A stretch of DNA of 64,000 bases from contig JAEWOG010000026.1 in NCBI GenBank assembly GCA_023460975.1, forward strand, positions 16,772 through 80,771, written 5' to 3'. The notes under the pieces are model-generated. The model saw only the letters and a list, made by a program, of their open reading frames with translations. It searched no databases and was not told where the DNA came from. Position numbers and translations under genes: made by a program. This stretch comes from Actinomycetes bacterium. GTDB taxonomy: Bacteria > Actinomycetota > Actinomycetes > Propionibacteriales > Nocardioidaceae. Shown piece after piece: positions 1 to 11,141 of this stretch. Positions within the stretch are counted from its first letter, which is position 1. Each line of letters starts with the position of its first letter.

Positions 1-254
1 TCGTTGACGACCTGCTGGTGCAGCTTGTTGGGGAAGTAGTCCTCGATGGTGCGACCGTTGATGGTCCAGGTGCCGGTGCCGGGCACCAGGCGGACGCGGG
101 CAACGGCCTCCTTGCGACGGCCAGTGCCGGCGCCGGGGGCGATGGTCGCGGGACGAAGCTCGGTGTCGGCCGATGCGGCGGACTCCGAGGTGTAGGCGAC
201 GCCGTCGGCGTCGGTCTCGAAGGTCTCCTCGACCTCGGTGATGTTCTCAGTCAT
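1..254 (-). CDS. rpsI: 30S ribosomal protein S9, C-terminus off the left edge
   Basis: Component of the small ribosomal subunit head whose C-terminal tail reaches the P-site tRNA. The 84 visible residues hold an acidic, low-complexity N-terminal extension of about 45 residues (MTENITEVEETFETD...), common in actinobacterial S9, followed by the conserved start of the fold (GTGRRKEAVARVRLVPG). The ATG at 254 is 20 bp after the rplM stop, so both are one transcript, the usual rplM-rpsI pair. The gene runs off the window, so the conserved C-terminal KKR tail cannot be checked. Identity is certain from the core motif. Confidence 0.95.
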   Translation of the reverse strand, partial: MTENITEVEETFETDADGVAYTSESAASADTELRPATIAPGAGTGRRKEAVARVRLVPGTGTWTINGRTIEDYFPNKLHQQVVN

Positions 255-274
255 GAGTCAGTTCCTCGATCGAA

Positions 275-718
275 TTACTGGGAGACCTGGGCGATCTCGA
301 ACGGCTTGGCCTGCTGGGCTGCGTGCGGGTGGTCCGCACCCGCGTACACCTTCAGCTTCTTGAGCTGCTGGCGGCCCAGGCGGTTCTTGGGGAGCATGCC
401 CCACACGGCCTTCTCGATCGCCTTGCGGGCGTCCTTCTCCAGCAGCTCGCCGAACGGCGTCGCGGAGAGACCACCCGGGTAGCCGGAGTGGCGGTAGGCC
501 ATCTTGGTCGTCTTCTTGGTGCCCGACAGAGCAACCTTCGACGCGTTGATGATGATGACGAAGTCGCCAGTGTCCATGTGCGGAGCGAACTGCGGCTTGT
601 GCTTGCCACGCAGGAGGTTCGCGGTCTGGACGGCGAGGCGGCCGAGCACGATGTCGGTGGCGTCAATGACGTGCCACTCGCGCGTGATCTCGGCGGGCTT
701 GGGGCTGTACGTGCGCAC
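275..718 (-). CDS. rplM: 50S ribosomal protein L13
   Basis: Early-assembling 23S rRNA-binding protein. The 147 residues match the usual length. Recognisable blocks are REWHVIDATDIVLGRLA at the start, GDFVIIINASKVALSGTK in the middle and the KAVWGMLPKNRLGRQQLKKLKVY signature. The frame stays open far upstream, but homology begins at VRTYSPKPAEI, so I chose the GTG at 718; translation before it is proline/arginine-rich and not protein-like. It heads the rplM-rpsI operon. In most actinobacteria truA lies directly upstream; here truA is 24 kb away. Confidence 0.95.
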   Translation of the reverse strand: MRTYSPKPAEITREWHVIDATDIVLGRLAVQTANLLRGKHKPQFAPHMDTGDFVIIINASKVALSGTKKTTKMAYRHSGYPGGLSATPFGELLEKDARKAIEKAVWGMLPKNRLGRQQLKKLKVYAGADHPHAAQQAKPFEIAQVSQ

Positions 719-1116
719 GGCTGTGTCCCGTTCTCGTTCGTAGTGACCCGGCGCGGAAGTCCCGCTCCGGGAGGTGGTGCTGCGGCTTCTGACGAACACT
801 GCCCGGTTCGCTCCCGGCGGCCGTTGGCCCTCGGGATCACGTCCGGATCTGCACCCCCGCGCCCAGTCAGGGCGGCGGAACGAGTGCGGCAGGAGTCGCG
901 ACCAGCAAGGGTACGGGCCCGCTGAGGCGGGGGTCAAAACGCCGCGTGCACGCAGGTGGGGCCGACGGCCACCCAGGGCCTCGTCTCCGGCACTCGGAGA
1001 GCGGCCACAGTCGTCTCGACAGTATCGCAACTCGGAACCCGGGTCGCCGGACTCATCGCCTCGCGGATAGGTTGGTGAGGACAAACACACATGCGCACAG
1101 CGAGCAAGGAGCCGAC
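719..1116. other. divergent intergenic region between rplM and gltA
   Basis: About 400 bp without a convincing gene. It holds the rplM promoter and its long leader on the minus strand. On the plus strand a TAGGTT hexamer at 1068-1073 is a possible -10 for gltA, which would give a leader of roughly 35 nt carrying the AAGGA ribosome-binding site. Frames that stay open across it are arginine/proline-rich and have no recognisable domains. Confidence 0.5.
908..937 (-). promoter_or_regulatory. putative promoter of rplM-rpsI
   Basis: On the minus strand TTGACC (932-937) and TACCCT (908-913) are separated by 18 bp, a good housekeeping-sigma arrangement. The spacer contains a perfect CCCGC-4-GCGGG inverted repeat (917-930), which could be an operator or chance in G+C-rich DNA. 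The predicted start near 901 leaves a leader of about 180 nt before the rplM GTG. Confidence 0.5.
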
Positions 1117-2427
<1,311 letters not shown>

Positions 2428-2450
2428 GCCCCGCACAGCCACGCACCACC

Positions 2451-2486
2451 ACGACGCCCCCGCCGGTTCTCCGGCGGGGGCGTCGT
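2451..2486 (+). terminator. terminator hairpin after gltA
   Basis: Perfect 16-bp inverted repeat (ACGACGCCCCCGCCGG / complement) around a TTCT tetraloop, 23 bp after the gltA stop. There is no T-tract, as is usual in high-G+C actinobacteria. Confidence 0.85.
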
Positions 2487-2567
2487 CGTCGGTGGACCAC
2501 ACCAAGTCTTGCCGCAGCCAAAGGTGACTCTCAGAAACCGCACAGCAACATCCCGCACTGTGGAGGC

Positions 2568-3869
<1,302 letters not shown>

Positions 3870-3897
3870 GGCGCCTCGCCCGGCTGGGCTGACGGCG

Positions 3898-3932
3898 AAG
3901 GGGCGCGGACCAGATTCTGGTCCGCGCCCCTT
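3898..3932 (+). terminator. terminator hairpin after the HtrA-type protease gene
   Basis: Inverted repeat AAGGGGCGCGGACCA / TGGTCCGCGCCCCTT, 15 bp, with a GATTC loop, 29 bp past the stop. It lies between convergent genes and could also serve the minus-strand lipoprotein gene that ends at 4002. Confidence 0.85.
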
Positions 3933-4001
3933 GCCGTGCGCCCCGAGGCGCGTGTTGCTGTGGAACTCGAGCTGACCAGGTCAGCTCAGTGGAGCATCAG
4001 C

Positions 4002-5651
4002 TCACTTGGCGACCCACGCCTCGTCGAAGAGCTGCAGCGCCTGCGTGCTCGGCTGGATGCCGTGGGTGTCCTCGCCCATGACGATGAACACGGCAGCCGG
4101 GCTCACGATGACCGCGGGGACGTCCTCGTGGTAGAGCGTCTCGATCTTGGCCATGACCTCGGCGCCCGCCTCCGGGTCGTCGCCGACGGCCTGGAGCTCG
4201 CCGAGCAGCCCGTCCATCTCCTCGCTGACGTAGCCGCCACCGTTGGTGGGCGACTGGCTGAACATCCACTCGTACATCGCGCCGTACGGGTCCTCGTCGC
4301 CGACGTTGGACGCGCCCTGGGTGAGGTCGAAGTCGTGGTCGACGTACACCTTGGTGGTCACGTCGGTGATCGACTCGGCCAGGTCGAGGGTCACGTCGAA
4401 GCCGACGGCCTCGAGCTGGGCCTCAACCTGCACGCCCGCGGCCTGCGAGGCCGGGTCGGAGGCGGAGAGGAAGGAGATCTTGCCGTCGTACCCGTCGGCC
4501 TTGGCCTCCTCGAGCAGCTCGGTGGCCTTCTCGCGGTCGAGCTCGGGGGTCTCGACGCCGGTCGCCCACGGGGACGACTCGGGGAACATCGCCTTGCTCG
4601 GCACGCCGGCGCCCGCCTTGGCGCGCTCCAGGTAGCTCTCGTTGTCGAACGCGTACGCGATCGCCTGACGCACCCGCGGGTCAGCACCGGGGCGGCCCTC
4701 GCGCATGTTGATGTTGATCATCGCGCCGGCACCGTTGGTGTAGAGGAAGCCGTTGACGCCGTCCTTGCGGGCCGCCTCGACGTTCTCGTCCGTACGGATG
4801 TAGGCGGCGTCGATGTCACCGGCGTCCAGCGACTCCAGCTTGGCGGAGTCCGGGCTGAGGTAGACGAAGCGCAGGCCGTCCAGGTTGGGCTTGCCGCCGT
4901 AGTAGTCCTCGCGGGCGGTCATGGTCATCTCGACGCCCGGCTCGTACTTGTCCAGCTCGAAGGCACCGGCACCGATGGGCTGGAACTTGTCGGGGTTCTT
5001 GTACGCGGCGGGAGCCATGATCATGCCCGGGCCGCCCGACAGCATCGCCGGGAAGGTCGCCCAGGGGCGAGCCACGGTGAACTCGACGGTGGAGTCGTCG
5101 ACCTTCTTCATCTGCATGCCGTTGGTGATCAGCGTGAGGCCCTGGTAGCCGTAGTTGGCGGTGTAGTAGCCCACCGAGCCCATGACCGCGTCAGCGTTGA
5201 GCGGCGTGCCGTCGGAGAACTTCACGCCCTTGCGCAGCGTGAGCGTCCACACGGTCTTGTCGTCGTTGGAGCTCAGCGACTCGGCGAGCTGCGGCTCCCA
5301 CGTCTTGGAGTCCACGTCGTAACGCATGAGGGTGTCGTAGATCGCGGCGAGCGCGTTGCCGCCGACGGCGCCGTTGGCGTACGTCTTGGTGGTGTCGAGG
5401 CTGCGGGCCTCCGCGTACTCAGCGAAGGTCAGCACGCCACCGGCGGTGGGCTCGGCGTCGGAGTTGGGCTCTCCGACCCAACCCTTGGTGAAGATCTCGG
5501 CCTTGGTCAGTTCGCTGCCGTCGGCCTTCTCGCCGTCGTCGCCGCTGCCGCCCCCACAGGCGGCGAGGACGAGCGCGCCGGCGACGGCCAGGGCGGTGAT
5601 GCCGGCGGCGCGACGGCGCCGTCCGGGTCGGGCGTTGGGGAGGGTGGTCAC
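4002..5651 (-). CDS. ABC-transporter substrate-binding lipoprotein, family 5 (peptide/nickel type)
   Basis: Extracytoplasmic binding protein that would deliver an oligopeptide or similar solute to an ABC importer. The 549 residues begin with a basic n-region (RRRR), a hydrophobic core and the lipobox LVLAAC, so Cys32 should be lipidated; a GGGSGDDGEK linker follows. The body has SBP_bac_5 features, such as the SLSSNDDKTVWTLTLRKGVKFSDGTPL block near residue 125 and the KLESLDAGDIDAAY region. Start is GTG at 5651 with AGGAG 5-10 nt upstream. No permease or ATPase gene lies next to it, so it is an orphan receptor; the ligand cannot be inferred. Confidence 0.88.
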   Translation of the reverse strand: MTTLPNARPGRRRRAAGITALAVAGALVLAACGGGSGDDGEKADGSELTKAEIFTKGWVGEPNSDAEPTAGGVLTFAEYAEARSLDTTKTYANGAVGGNALAAIYDTLMRYDVDSKTWEPQLAESLSSNDDKTVWTLTLRKGVKFSDGTPLNADAVMGSVGYYTANYGYQGLTLITNGMQMKKVDDSTVEFTVARPWATFPAMLSGGPGMIMAPAAYKNPDKFQPIGAGAFELDKYEPGVEMTMTAREDYYGGKPNLDGLRFVYLSPDSAKLESLDAGDIDAAYIRTDENVEAARKDGVNGFLYTNGAGAMININMREGRPGADPRVRQAIAYAFDNESYLERAKAGAGVPSKAMFPESSPWATGVETPELDREKATELLEEAKADGYDGKISFLSASDPASQAAGVQVEAQLEAVGFDVTLDLAESITDVTTKVYVDHDFDLTQGASNVGDEDPYGAMYEWMFSQSPTNGGGYVSEEMDGLLGELQAVGDDPEAGAEVMAKIETLYHEDVPAVIVSPAAVFIVMGEDTHGIQPSTQALQLFDEAWVAK

Positions 5652-5774
5652 AGCTGTCTCCTAGCGGTTCGGGCGAGCGACGTGACCCCTGTCACGCCAC
5701 GCACACCGAAACTGTGACCAATGTGGTCCCGACCACACCCGCTCCGTCCCGGTGGCCGGGACAGCGTTCCGGCG

Positions 5775-7472
5775 TCATCTCGCGCGCCGGACCCGCCCCT
5801 CGTCCCAGACCGGCTCGGGCGTCTCGTACACCTCGCCGTCGGCCCCGTAGACGAGGAAACGGTCGAATCCGCGCGCGAACCAGCGGTCATGGGTCACCGC
5901 CAGGACGGTCCCCTCGAAGGCCTCCAGACCCGCCTCGAGCGCCTCGGCGGACTGGACGTCGAGATTGTCGGTGGGCTCGTCCAGCAGCAGGAGCGTCGCG
6001 CCCGACAACTCGAGCAGCAGGATCTGGAAACGTGCCTGCTGACCGCCCGAGAGCTGCTCGAAGCGCTGCTCGGCGGCATGGGCCAGCTCGTAGCGGTCCA
6101 GCACCCGCGAGGCCTGCTCGCGACCCATGCCAGCGCGATGGTCGTCGCCGCGGTGCAGGATCTCCACGAGAGTCCTCCCGCGCAGCTCGGGGTGCTCGTG
6201 GGTCTGCACGAACCAGCCCGGCCGCACCCGTGCGCCCAGCCGTGCGGACCCGGTGTGGGCGACGGGGGCCGGCGGCACCTCCCCCACGGGCTGGTGCTCG
6301 ACGTCGGGGCGGGTGCCGCCTCCGGCGAGCAGGCGCAGGAAGTGCGACTTGCCGGACCCGTTGGAGCCGAGTACGGCGACGCGTTCGCCGTACCAGACCT
6401 CCAGGTCGAACGGCTTCATCAGTCCCCGCAGCTCGAGGTCGGTGCACACCACGGCGCGCTTGCCCGTACGCCCACCCTTGAGCCGCATGGTCACCTGCTG
6501 CTCGCGCGGCTGCTCCACGGGCGGCCCCGCCTCCTCGAACTTGCGCAGGCGGGTCTGGGCGGCGCGGTACTGCGACGACATGCCGTCGTTGTACTCGGCC
6601 TTGATCTTGAGGCGCAGCACGAGCGCCTTGATCTTGGCGTGCTCCTCGTCCCAGCGCCGCCGCAGCTCCTCGAAGCGGGCGAACCGGTCGGTGCGCGCCT
6701 CGTGGTACGACGCGAAGCCACCCGGATGGGTCCAGACCTGATTGCCCGCGCTGCCCAGCTCGACGGTGACGACGCGGGTCGCGGTGTTGGCCAGCAACTC
6801 GCGGTCGTGGCTGATGAACAGGATCGTCTTGGGCGAGGCGGCGATGCGCTGCTCGAGCCAGATCTTGCCGGGCACGTCGAGGTAGTTGTCCGGCTCGTCC
6901 AGGAGCAGGACCTCGTCGGGTCCGCGCAGCAGGTATTCGAGCACCAGCCGCTTCTGCTCCCCACCCGAGAGGGTGCGCAGCAGGCGGTTGCGGGCGCGGT
7001 CGAGGCCGACCCCCATCGCCGCCGTCGTGCAGACGTCCCACAGCACCTCGAGGTCATAGCCCCCGGCGTCACCGAACTCGGCCAGCGCCGAGGCGTACGC
7101 CATCTGGGTGTCGGTGTCGTCGGACTCCATGAGGGCCAGTTCGCTGGCCTCGACGGCTGCGGCGGCCGTACGGATCCGCGGCGGGGCGACGCTGAGCAGG
7201 AGGTCCTGAACGCTCCCGTCCCCCTGCTCGCGCCCGGCGATGCCGTGGCCGACGAACTGGTGCATCACGCCCCGCCCACCCGAGGAGGTGACGACGCCCG
7301 CGTGGGGAGCCAGCTCCCCGGTCACGATGCGCAGGAGCGTCGTCTTGCCGGCGCCGTTGGCGCCGACCAGCGCCACCTTGGCGCCGTCGCCGACCCGGAA
7401 CGAGACGTCGTCCAGCAGGACCCGGCCGTCCGGAAGCTCGTAGCGCACACCGGCCACATCCACATGTCCCAC
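5775..7472 (-). CDS. ABC-F family ATPase (duplicated ABC domains)
   Basis: Soluble protein with two ATPase cassettes and no membrane segments, the ABC-F layout of ribosome-associated translation factors and antibiotic-resistance proteins. Cassette 1 has Walker A GANGAGKT (37-44), signature LSGGEQKR and Walker B VLLLDEPDNYLD. Cassette 2 has Walker A GSNGSGKS (Lys375), signature LSGGQQAR and Walker B LLLLDEPTDNLD. The charged stretch between them (RFARFEELRRRWDEEHAKIKAL) is the usual inter-domain linker. Start GTG at 7472 is preferred from homology; an ATG at 7508 is possible. It diverges from the SDR gene across about 100 bp. Which ABC-F subfamily it belongs to cannot be decided by eye. Confidence 0.88.
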   Translation of the reverse strand: MGHVDVAGVRYELPDGRVLLDDVSFRVGDGAKVALVGANGAGKTTLLRIVTGELAPHAGVVTSSGGRGVMHQFVGHGIAGREQGDGSVQDLLLSVAPPRIRTAAAAVEASELALMESDDTDTQMAYASALAEFGDAGGYDLEVLWDVCTTAAMGVGLDRARNRLLRTLSGGEQKRLVLEYLLRGPDEVLLLDEPDNYLDVPGKIWLEQRIAASPKTILFISHDRELLANTATRVVTVELGSAGNQVWTHPGGFASYHEARTDRFARFEELRRRWDEEHAKIKALVLRLKIKAEYNDGMSSQYRAAQTRLRKFEEAGPPVEQPREQQVTMRLKGGRTGKRAVVCTDLELRGLMKPFDLEVWYGERVAVLGSNGSGKSHFLRLLAGGGTRPDVEHQPVGEVPPAPVAHTGSARLGARVRPGWFVQTHEHPELRGRTLVEILHRGDDHRAGMGREQASRVLDRYELAHAAEQRFEQLSGGQQARFQILLLELSGATLLLLDEPTDNLDVQSAEALEAGLEAFEGTVLAVTHDRWFARGFDRFLVYGADGEVYETPEPVWDEGRVRRAR

Positions 7473-7571
7473 CCGGCGATTGTCCCCCGGTCCCACCTCA
7501 GGTCGCATCCGACTTTCGAGAAGACCGTCGAGAGTGATGACGAGTCGCACCGTCTCGTCTAGCGTGGGGGC

Positions 7572-8369
7572 ATGGAGCTCACGCACAAGGTCTTCCTCGT
7601 CACTGGCGGCGGCAACGGCATCGGCCGCGAGGTCGTGCTCGCCCTGCTCGCGAAGGGCGCCCGCGTCGCAGCCTGCGACCTGAGCGCCGACGGGCTCGCC
7701 GAGACCGCGCGCCTGGCCGCGGTGGGCGATCGCCTCAGCACCCACCCCCTCGACGTCAGCGACAACGACGCGGTCGGCGCCGCGATCGCCGAGGTGAGCG
7801 CCACCCACGGCCAGCTCGACGGCGTCGTCAACGTGGCCGGCATCATCCAGCCCTTCGTGCCGGTCAAGGACCTCGAGCGCTCCGTGATCGAGAAGGTCAT
7901 GGCGGTGAACTTCTGGGGCGTGGTCAACGTGACCACCGCCGCCCTGCCCGTGCTCCTCGAGCGCCCGTCGGCCTCCATCACCAACGTGTCCAGCATGGGC
8001 TCCTTCATCGCCGTTCCCGGGCAGACGGTGTACGGCGCGAGCAAGGCGGCGGTGGCGCAGTTCACGTACGGCCTGTGGGCCGAGCTGCGCGAGACCAACG
8101 TCGCGGTGACCGTCGTCCTGCCCGGCGGCGTGGGCACCGACATCGCCGCCAACTCCGGCGCCGACACCGCGGTCATGGACGCCTCGGACGCCCCCATGGA
8201 GCTCACGACGCCGGCCTCGGCTGCCCGCCAGATCGTCGAGGGCATCGAGTCGGGCGCGTACCGCGTGCTGGTCGGCAAGGACGCCAAGGGCCTCGACTTC
8301 CTCACCCGCCTGATGCCCAAGCGCGCCAACGCCTTGATCGCCAAGAAGCTCGCCAGCCTCGTCGAGTAG
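7572..8369 (+). CDS. short-chain dehydrogenase/reductase (SDR)
   Basis: NAD(P)-dependent oxidoreductase of the classical SDR family, 265 residues. The cofactor motif TGGGNGIG is near residues 11-18, an acidic residue after the second strand (ACDLSADG) suggests NAD preference, and NVAG, Ser141, Tyr154 and Lys158 (YGASK) form the usual structural and catalytic set. The ATG at 7572 follows a G-rich stretch. The next gene, a P450 on the same strand 137 bp downstream, could share a pathway, but nothing in the sequence fixes the substrate. Confidence 0.88.
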   Translation: MELTHKVFLVTGGGNGIGREVVLALLAKGARVAACDLSADGLAETARLAAVGDRLSTHPLDVSDNDAVGAAIAEVSATHGQLDGVVNVAGIIQPFVPVKDLERSVIEKVMAVNFWGVVNVTTAALPVLLERPSASITNVSSMGSFIAVPGQTVYGASKAAVAQFTYGLWAELRETNVAVTVVLPGGVGTDIAANSGADTAVMDASDAPMELTTPASAARQIVEGIESGAYRVLVGKDAKGLDFLTRLMPKRANALIAKKLASLVE

Positions 8370-8505
8370 CGCCCTCACTCCTGGGTGCCGCCGGCCACCT
8401 GGTGCGGCCGGGTTCAGGGCTGTGCGGTCACACTCAGGGGCTGTGGTGGCGAACTCAGGGTGGTCCCTGATGCCGCTGGCGGCTCACACGATGTTGGATG
8501 GAGCC

Positions 8506-9840
8506 ATGTCGTTCAATTCCGTCCTGGCCCGCGGACGCCGCGCTCTTATGCGCGTGGCTGTCTCGCTGGGCTCCCGCGGGGGTTCGGGAGGCGGTGGCGG
8601 GGTCGACCTGTCTGCAATCAAGAAGTTCCCCGCGCACACTCATTTCGTCCTGCAACGCGATGCCGTCGATCCGGTTGCCCAGATCGCCGAGACCCGGGCA
8701 GGCGAGCCCGTACATCGCCTGACGCGGTTCCTCGGCATGGATGTCTGGCTGGTCACCGGAGACGCCGAGGCCCGCGAGATGTTGGTCAACTCCGCCGACC
8801 TCAGCAACGACCTGCGCCACCTGCTGGGCAATCGGAAGCGGTCGGCCGCCGAGCAGGTCGGGGGCCTGGGGATGACCGATCCCCCCGACCACACCCGGCT
8901 GCGCAAGGTGCTCACGCCGGAGTTCACCAAGCGCCGGCTCCAGCGACTCGAACCCGCCATCGACCGGGTCGTGCAGGAGTGCCTGGACGACATGGAGACG
9001 CGCGGCGGCGTCATCGACCTGGTCGACCGCTTCGGCTTCCAGGTCCCCTTCCAGGTGATCTGCGACCTGCTCGGGATGCCCGAGGTGGACCGCGAGGGCT
9101 TCCGTTCGCTTGGCGCGGCGCGTTTTGACCTCTCCGCGGGCGGCGCGGGCAGTTTCGACGCCGCGAAGAGCACCCGCGAGTTCCTCATCGACCTGGTGGA
9201 GCGTCAGCGCACCGAGCGCACCGTGCATCCGGACGGGTTGCTCGCGGCGATCATCGACGACCACGGTGAGGAGTTCGACTCCGTCGAGATCGGCGGCCTC
9301 GCCGACGGGGTGTTCCTCGGCGGGTACGAGACCTCGGCGAGCATGCTGTCACTGGGGACCTACGTCCTCCTCTCGCACCCCGACTCGTACGAGCGGCTGC
9401 GCACCGGCACCTCCGAGGAGGTCGACGAGATCGTCGAGGAGTTGCTGCGGTACGTGTGTCCGGTGCAGGTGGCCTTCCCGCGGTTCGCGCGGCGCGACTT
9501 CACGTTGGCCGGGGTGCAGGTGCGCGAGGGCGACATCGTGCTGACCAGCCTCGCGGGCGCCAACCGTGATCCCCTGGCGCACTCGGCGGCCGATGCCTTC
9601 GACCCGACGAAGCCGAGCGCCGGCCAGTTGGCCTTCGGCCACGGCCTGCACCGGTGCGTGGGCGCCGAGCTGGCCCGGATGGAGTTGCGTACGGCACTGC
9701 GCGCACTCGCCACCCGATTCCCCGACATGGCGCTGGCGGTGGAGCCGGGCGAGTTGGAGTTCACCGAACTGTCCGCCGTGTACTCGGTGGAGGCGCTCCC
9801 CGTACGGCTCCACGCGTCAGCGCCCACGCCCGCGGGCTGA
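8506..9840 (+). CDS. cytochrome P450
   Basis: Soluble bacterial P450 monooxygenase of 444 residues. The heme-ligand loop is FGHGLHRCVGAELARME with Cys384; the K-helix EXXR is EELLRYV; the I-helix reads GVFLGGYETSAS, where the usual A/G-G-x-(D/E)-T-T oxygen-activation motif keeps Glu-Thr. The early TDPPDHTRLRKVLTPEFT block is typical. Start ATG at 8506 is preceded by GGATGGAG; the open frame further upstream has no homology. A terminator hairpin follows. No ferredoxin or ferredoxin reductase is adjacent, so electron transfer partners must be elsewhere. Confidence 0.92.
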   Translation: MSFNSVLARGRRALMRVAVSLGSRGGSGGGGGVDLSAIKKFPAHTHFVLQRDAVDPVAQIAETRAGEPVHRLTRFLGMDVWLVTGDAEAREMLVNSADLSNDLRHLLGNRKRSAAEQVGGLGMTDPPDHTRLRKVLTPEFTKRRLQRLEPAIDRVVQECLDDMETRGGVIDLVDRFGFQVPFQVICDLLGMPEVDREGFRSLGAARFDLSAGGAGSFDAAKSTREFLIDLVERQRTERTVHPDGLLAAIIDDHGEEFDSVEIGGLADGVFLGGYETSASMLSLGTYVLLSHPDSYERLRTGTSEEVDEIVEELLRYVCPVQVAFPRFARRDFTLAGVQVREGDIVLTSLAGANRDPLAHSAADAFDPTKPSAGQLAFGHGLHRCVGAELARMELRTALRALATRFPDMALAVEPGELEFTELSAVYSVEALPVRLHASAPTPAG

Positions 9841-10123
9841 AGCCTCGGACGTCATCCGCTCAGCGCACCCGCTGCCGCTGACCGTATGACGTCCGGCGGG
9901 CGTGCCTCTGCTTCCTCAGGTTCCCCCGCAGATGCGGGGGAACCTGAACCTCCAGTGGTGTGCACACCCCCAGAAGTTCACGACACGCCCACGAAGTCCC
10001 TGCGGACCATCCGACATCCGTCCGCGTACGCCATCCGGCCCCGGCGCTCGTACGCCACCCGCAGCCGGACGCTCGTACGCCGCCAGCCGCTCGTGACGCC
10101 CCATGCCTCGGTGCGGGGCCGGT
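9841..10123. other. intergenic region between P450 gene and sulfatase remnant
   Basis: About 280 bp. It carries the P450 terminator and then a stretch rich in CGTACGCC-like words (10020-10090), including two near copies of GCTCGTACGCC. No gene or recognisable RNA was found. Confidence 0.4.
9916..9947 (+). terminator. terminator hairpin after the P450 gene
   Basis: Perfect 14-bp stem (TCAGGTTCCCCCGC / complement) with loop AGAT, 75 bp after the stop codon. Confidence 0.75.
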
Positions 10124-11009
10124 CTACTGGGTGGAGGCGGAGATCCTCGTCTGGGTCACGATCTCGTCATAGGTGAGATCGCTGGTGTCGAACGTGACAG
10201 TGTGCACGGTCCCGGTGAACGTCGCCGGTGACGCGTAGAGATCCGACACAGGCGTGACGGTGTCGCAGCCCACGTCGAAGCCCTCCTGGACGGTGAAGCG
10301 CGAGCCGACCTGCTGCTCGAACCTGCCCTGGGCCACGACGACGTCATCGACCCTGAGGATCGCGGTCCCCCCGCCACCGAAGGCGCCCTCCTCGTCCACA
10401 CGAACCTCGACCGCGAGGAGGTGTCGACCCGCGGCAACCGGCGCGGTCGCCGCGACGCGATAGCGCTCCTCACCGAACCAGTTGTGCTCCCAGTGCAGCC
10501 TGCCATCGTGCACGAAGAGGCTGTAGCCCGCCGAGGAGCCTCCGCCGCGGACCGGTCTCGTAGTCGGGGGTGTTGTGCCACTTGCCGAAGGCCGCGGTGT
10601 TGAAGTGGTTGCCACGCAGGATCTCGGCGACGGACGCGGTGTCCTGGCCCCATTGGCTGTCGTACCCGGGGAACCCTGTGGCGAGTTCGGTGATCGTGCC
10701 CGTGTGGACCGAATGGTGGTTGCGCCCGGTCAGGAGGGCTGCGCGGGTCGGCGAGCAGAGCGCGGTCGTGTGGAAGCGGTTGTAGCGCACGCCCTCTTGG
10801 GCCAACTTCTCCAGAGCAGGCGTGTTGACGGGCCCACCGAAGGTCGAGGCGTGCCCGAAGCCGACGTCATCGAGCATGATCACCACGACATTCGGCGCGC
10901 TTGCGGGCGCGGACCGCATGCCGGGCGCATCTGCGGTCGAGTCGGTGTACGTCTGACCGATCCGTCCCCGGAAGGGTTCGGGCCGCTGAGGAATACGTTC
11001 GCCGCTCAT
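10124..11009 (-). pseudogene. arylsulfatase remnant with large internal deletion and frameshift
   Basis: The N-terminal piece (start ATG 11009, AAAGGCG upstream) has the type I sulfatase hallmarks: PNVVVIMLDDVGFGH metal-binding start and the CSPTRAALLTGR motif whose Cys would become formylglycine. At about 10541-10556, directly after GKWHNTPDYETGP, the reading frame shifts, and the next frame encodes what looks like the extreme C-terminus of a large arylsulfatase (AGYSLFVHDGRLHWEHNWFG). Family members of this type run to about 750-800 residues; only about 290 remain, so roughly 450 central residues, including other metal and substrate ligands, are gone. It is very unlikely to be an active enzyme. 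Confidence 0.82.
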
Positions 11010-11141
11010 GGCACGCCTTTCAATCTCCACTGAACATTGCGAGGGTCGCAGTGCTGACAGCAAAAGCGCACCGCGCCGACGCACTCGTGAACAACGTCCG
11101 TCCACGGTGCACTGGAGCGACCAGGCGTCGAGGGAGGATCC

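Noticed and set aside
4002..5651. Tat signal on the peptide-binding lipoprotein because of RRRR
   Set aside because: No SRRxFLK context; the short n-region and lipobox fit a normal Sec lipoprotein.
8422..8505. N-terminal extension of the P450 from a start at 8422
   Set aside because: No homology in the extra residues, and ATG 8506 has a good ribosome-binding site.
10000..10123. CGTACG-rich tract as a regulatory or origin-like repeat
   Set aside because: Copies are short and imperfect and have no ordered spacing; likely composition bias.
10470..10615. Programmed frameshift in the sulfatase
   Set aside because: No slippery site, and most of the protein is missing between the two frames, so a frameshift would not restore an enzyme.
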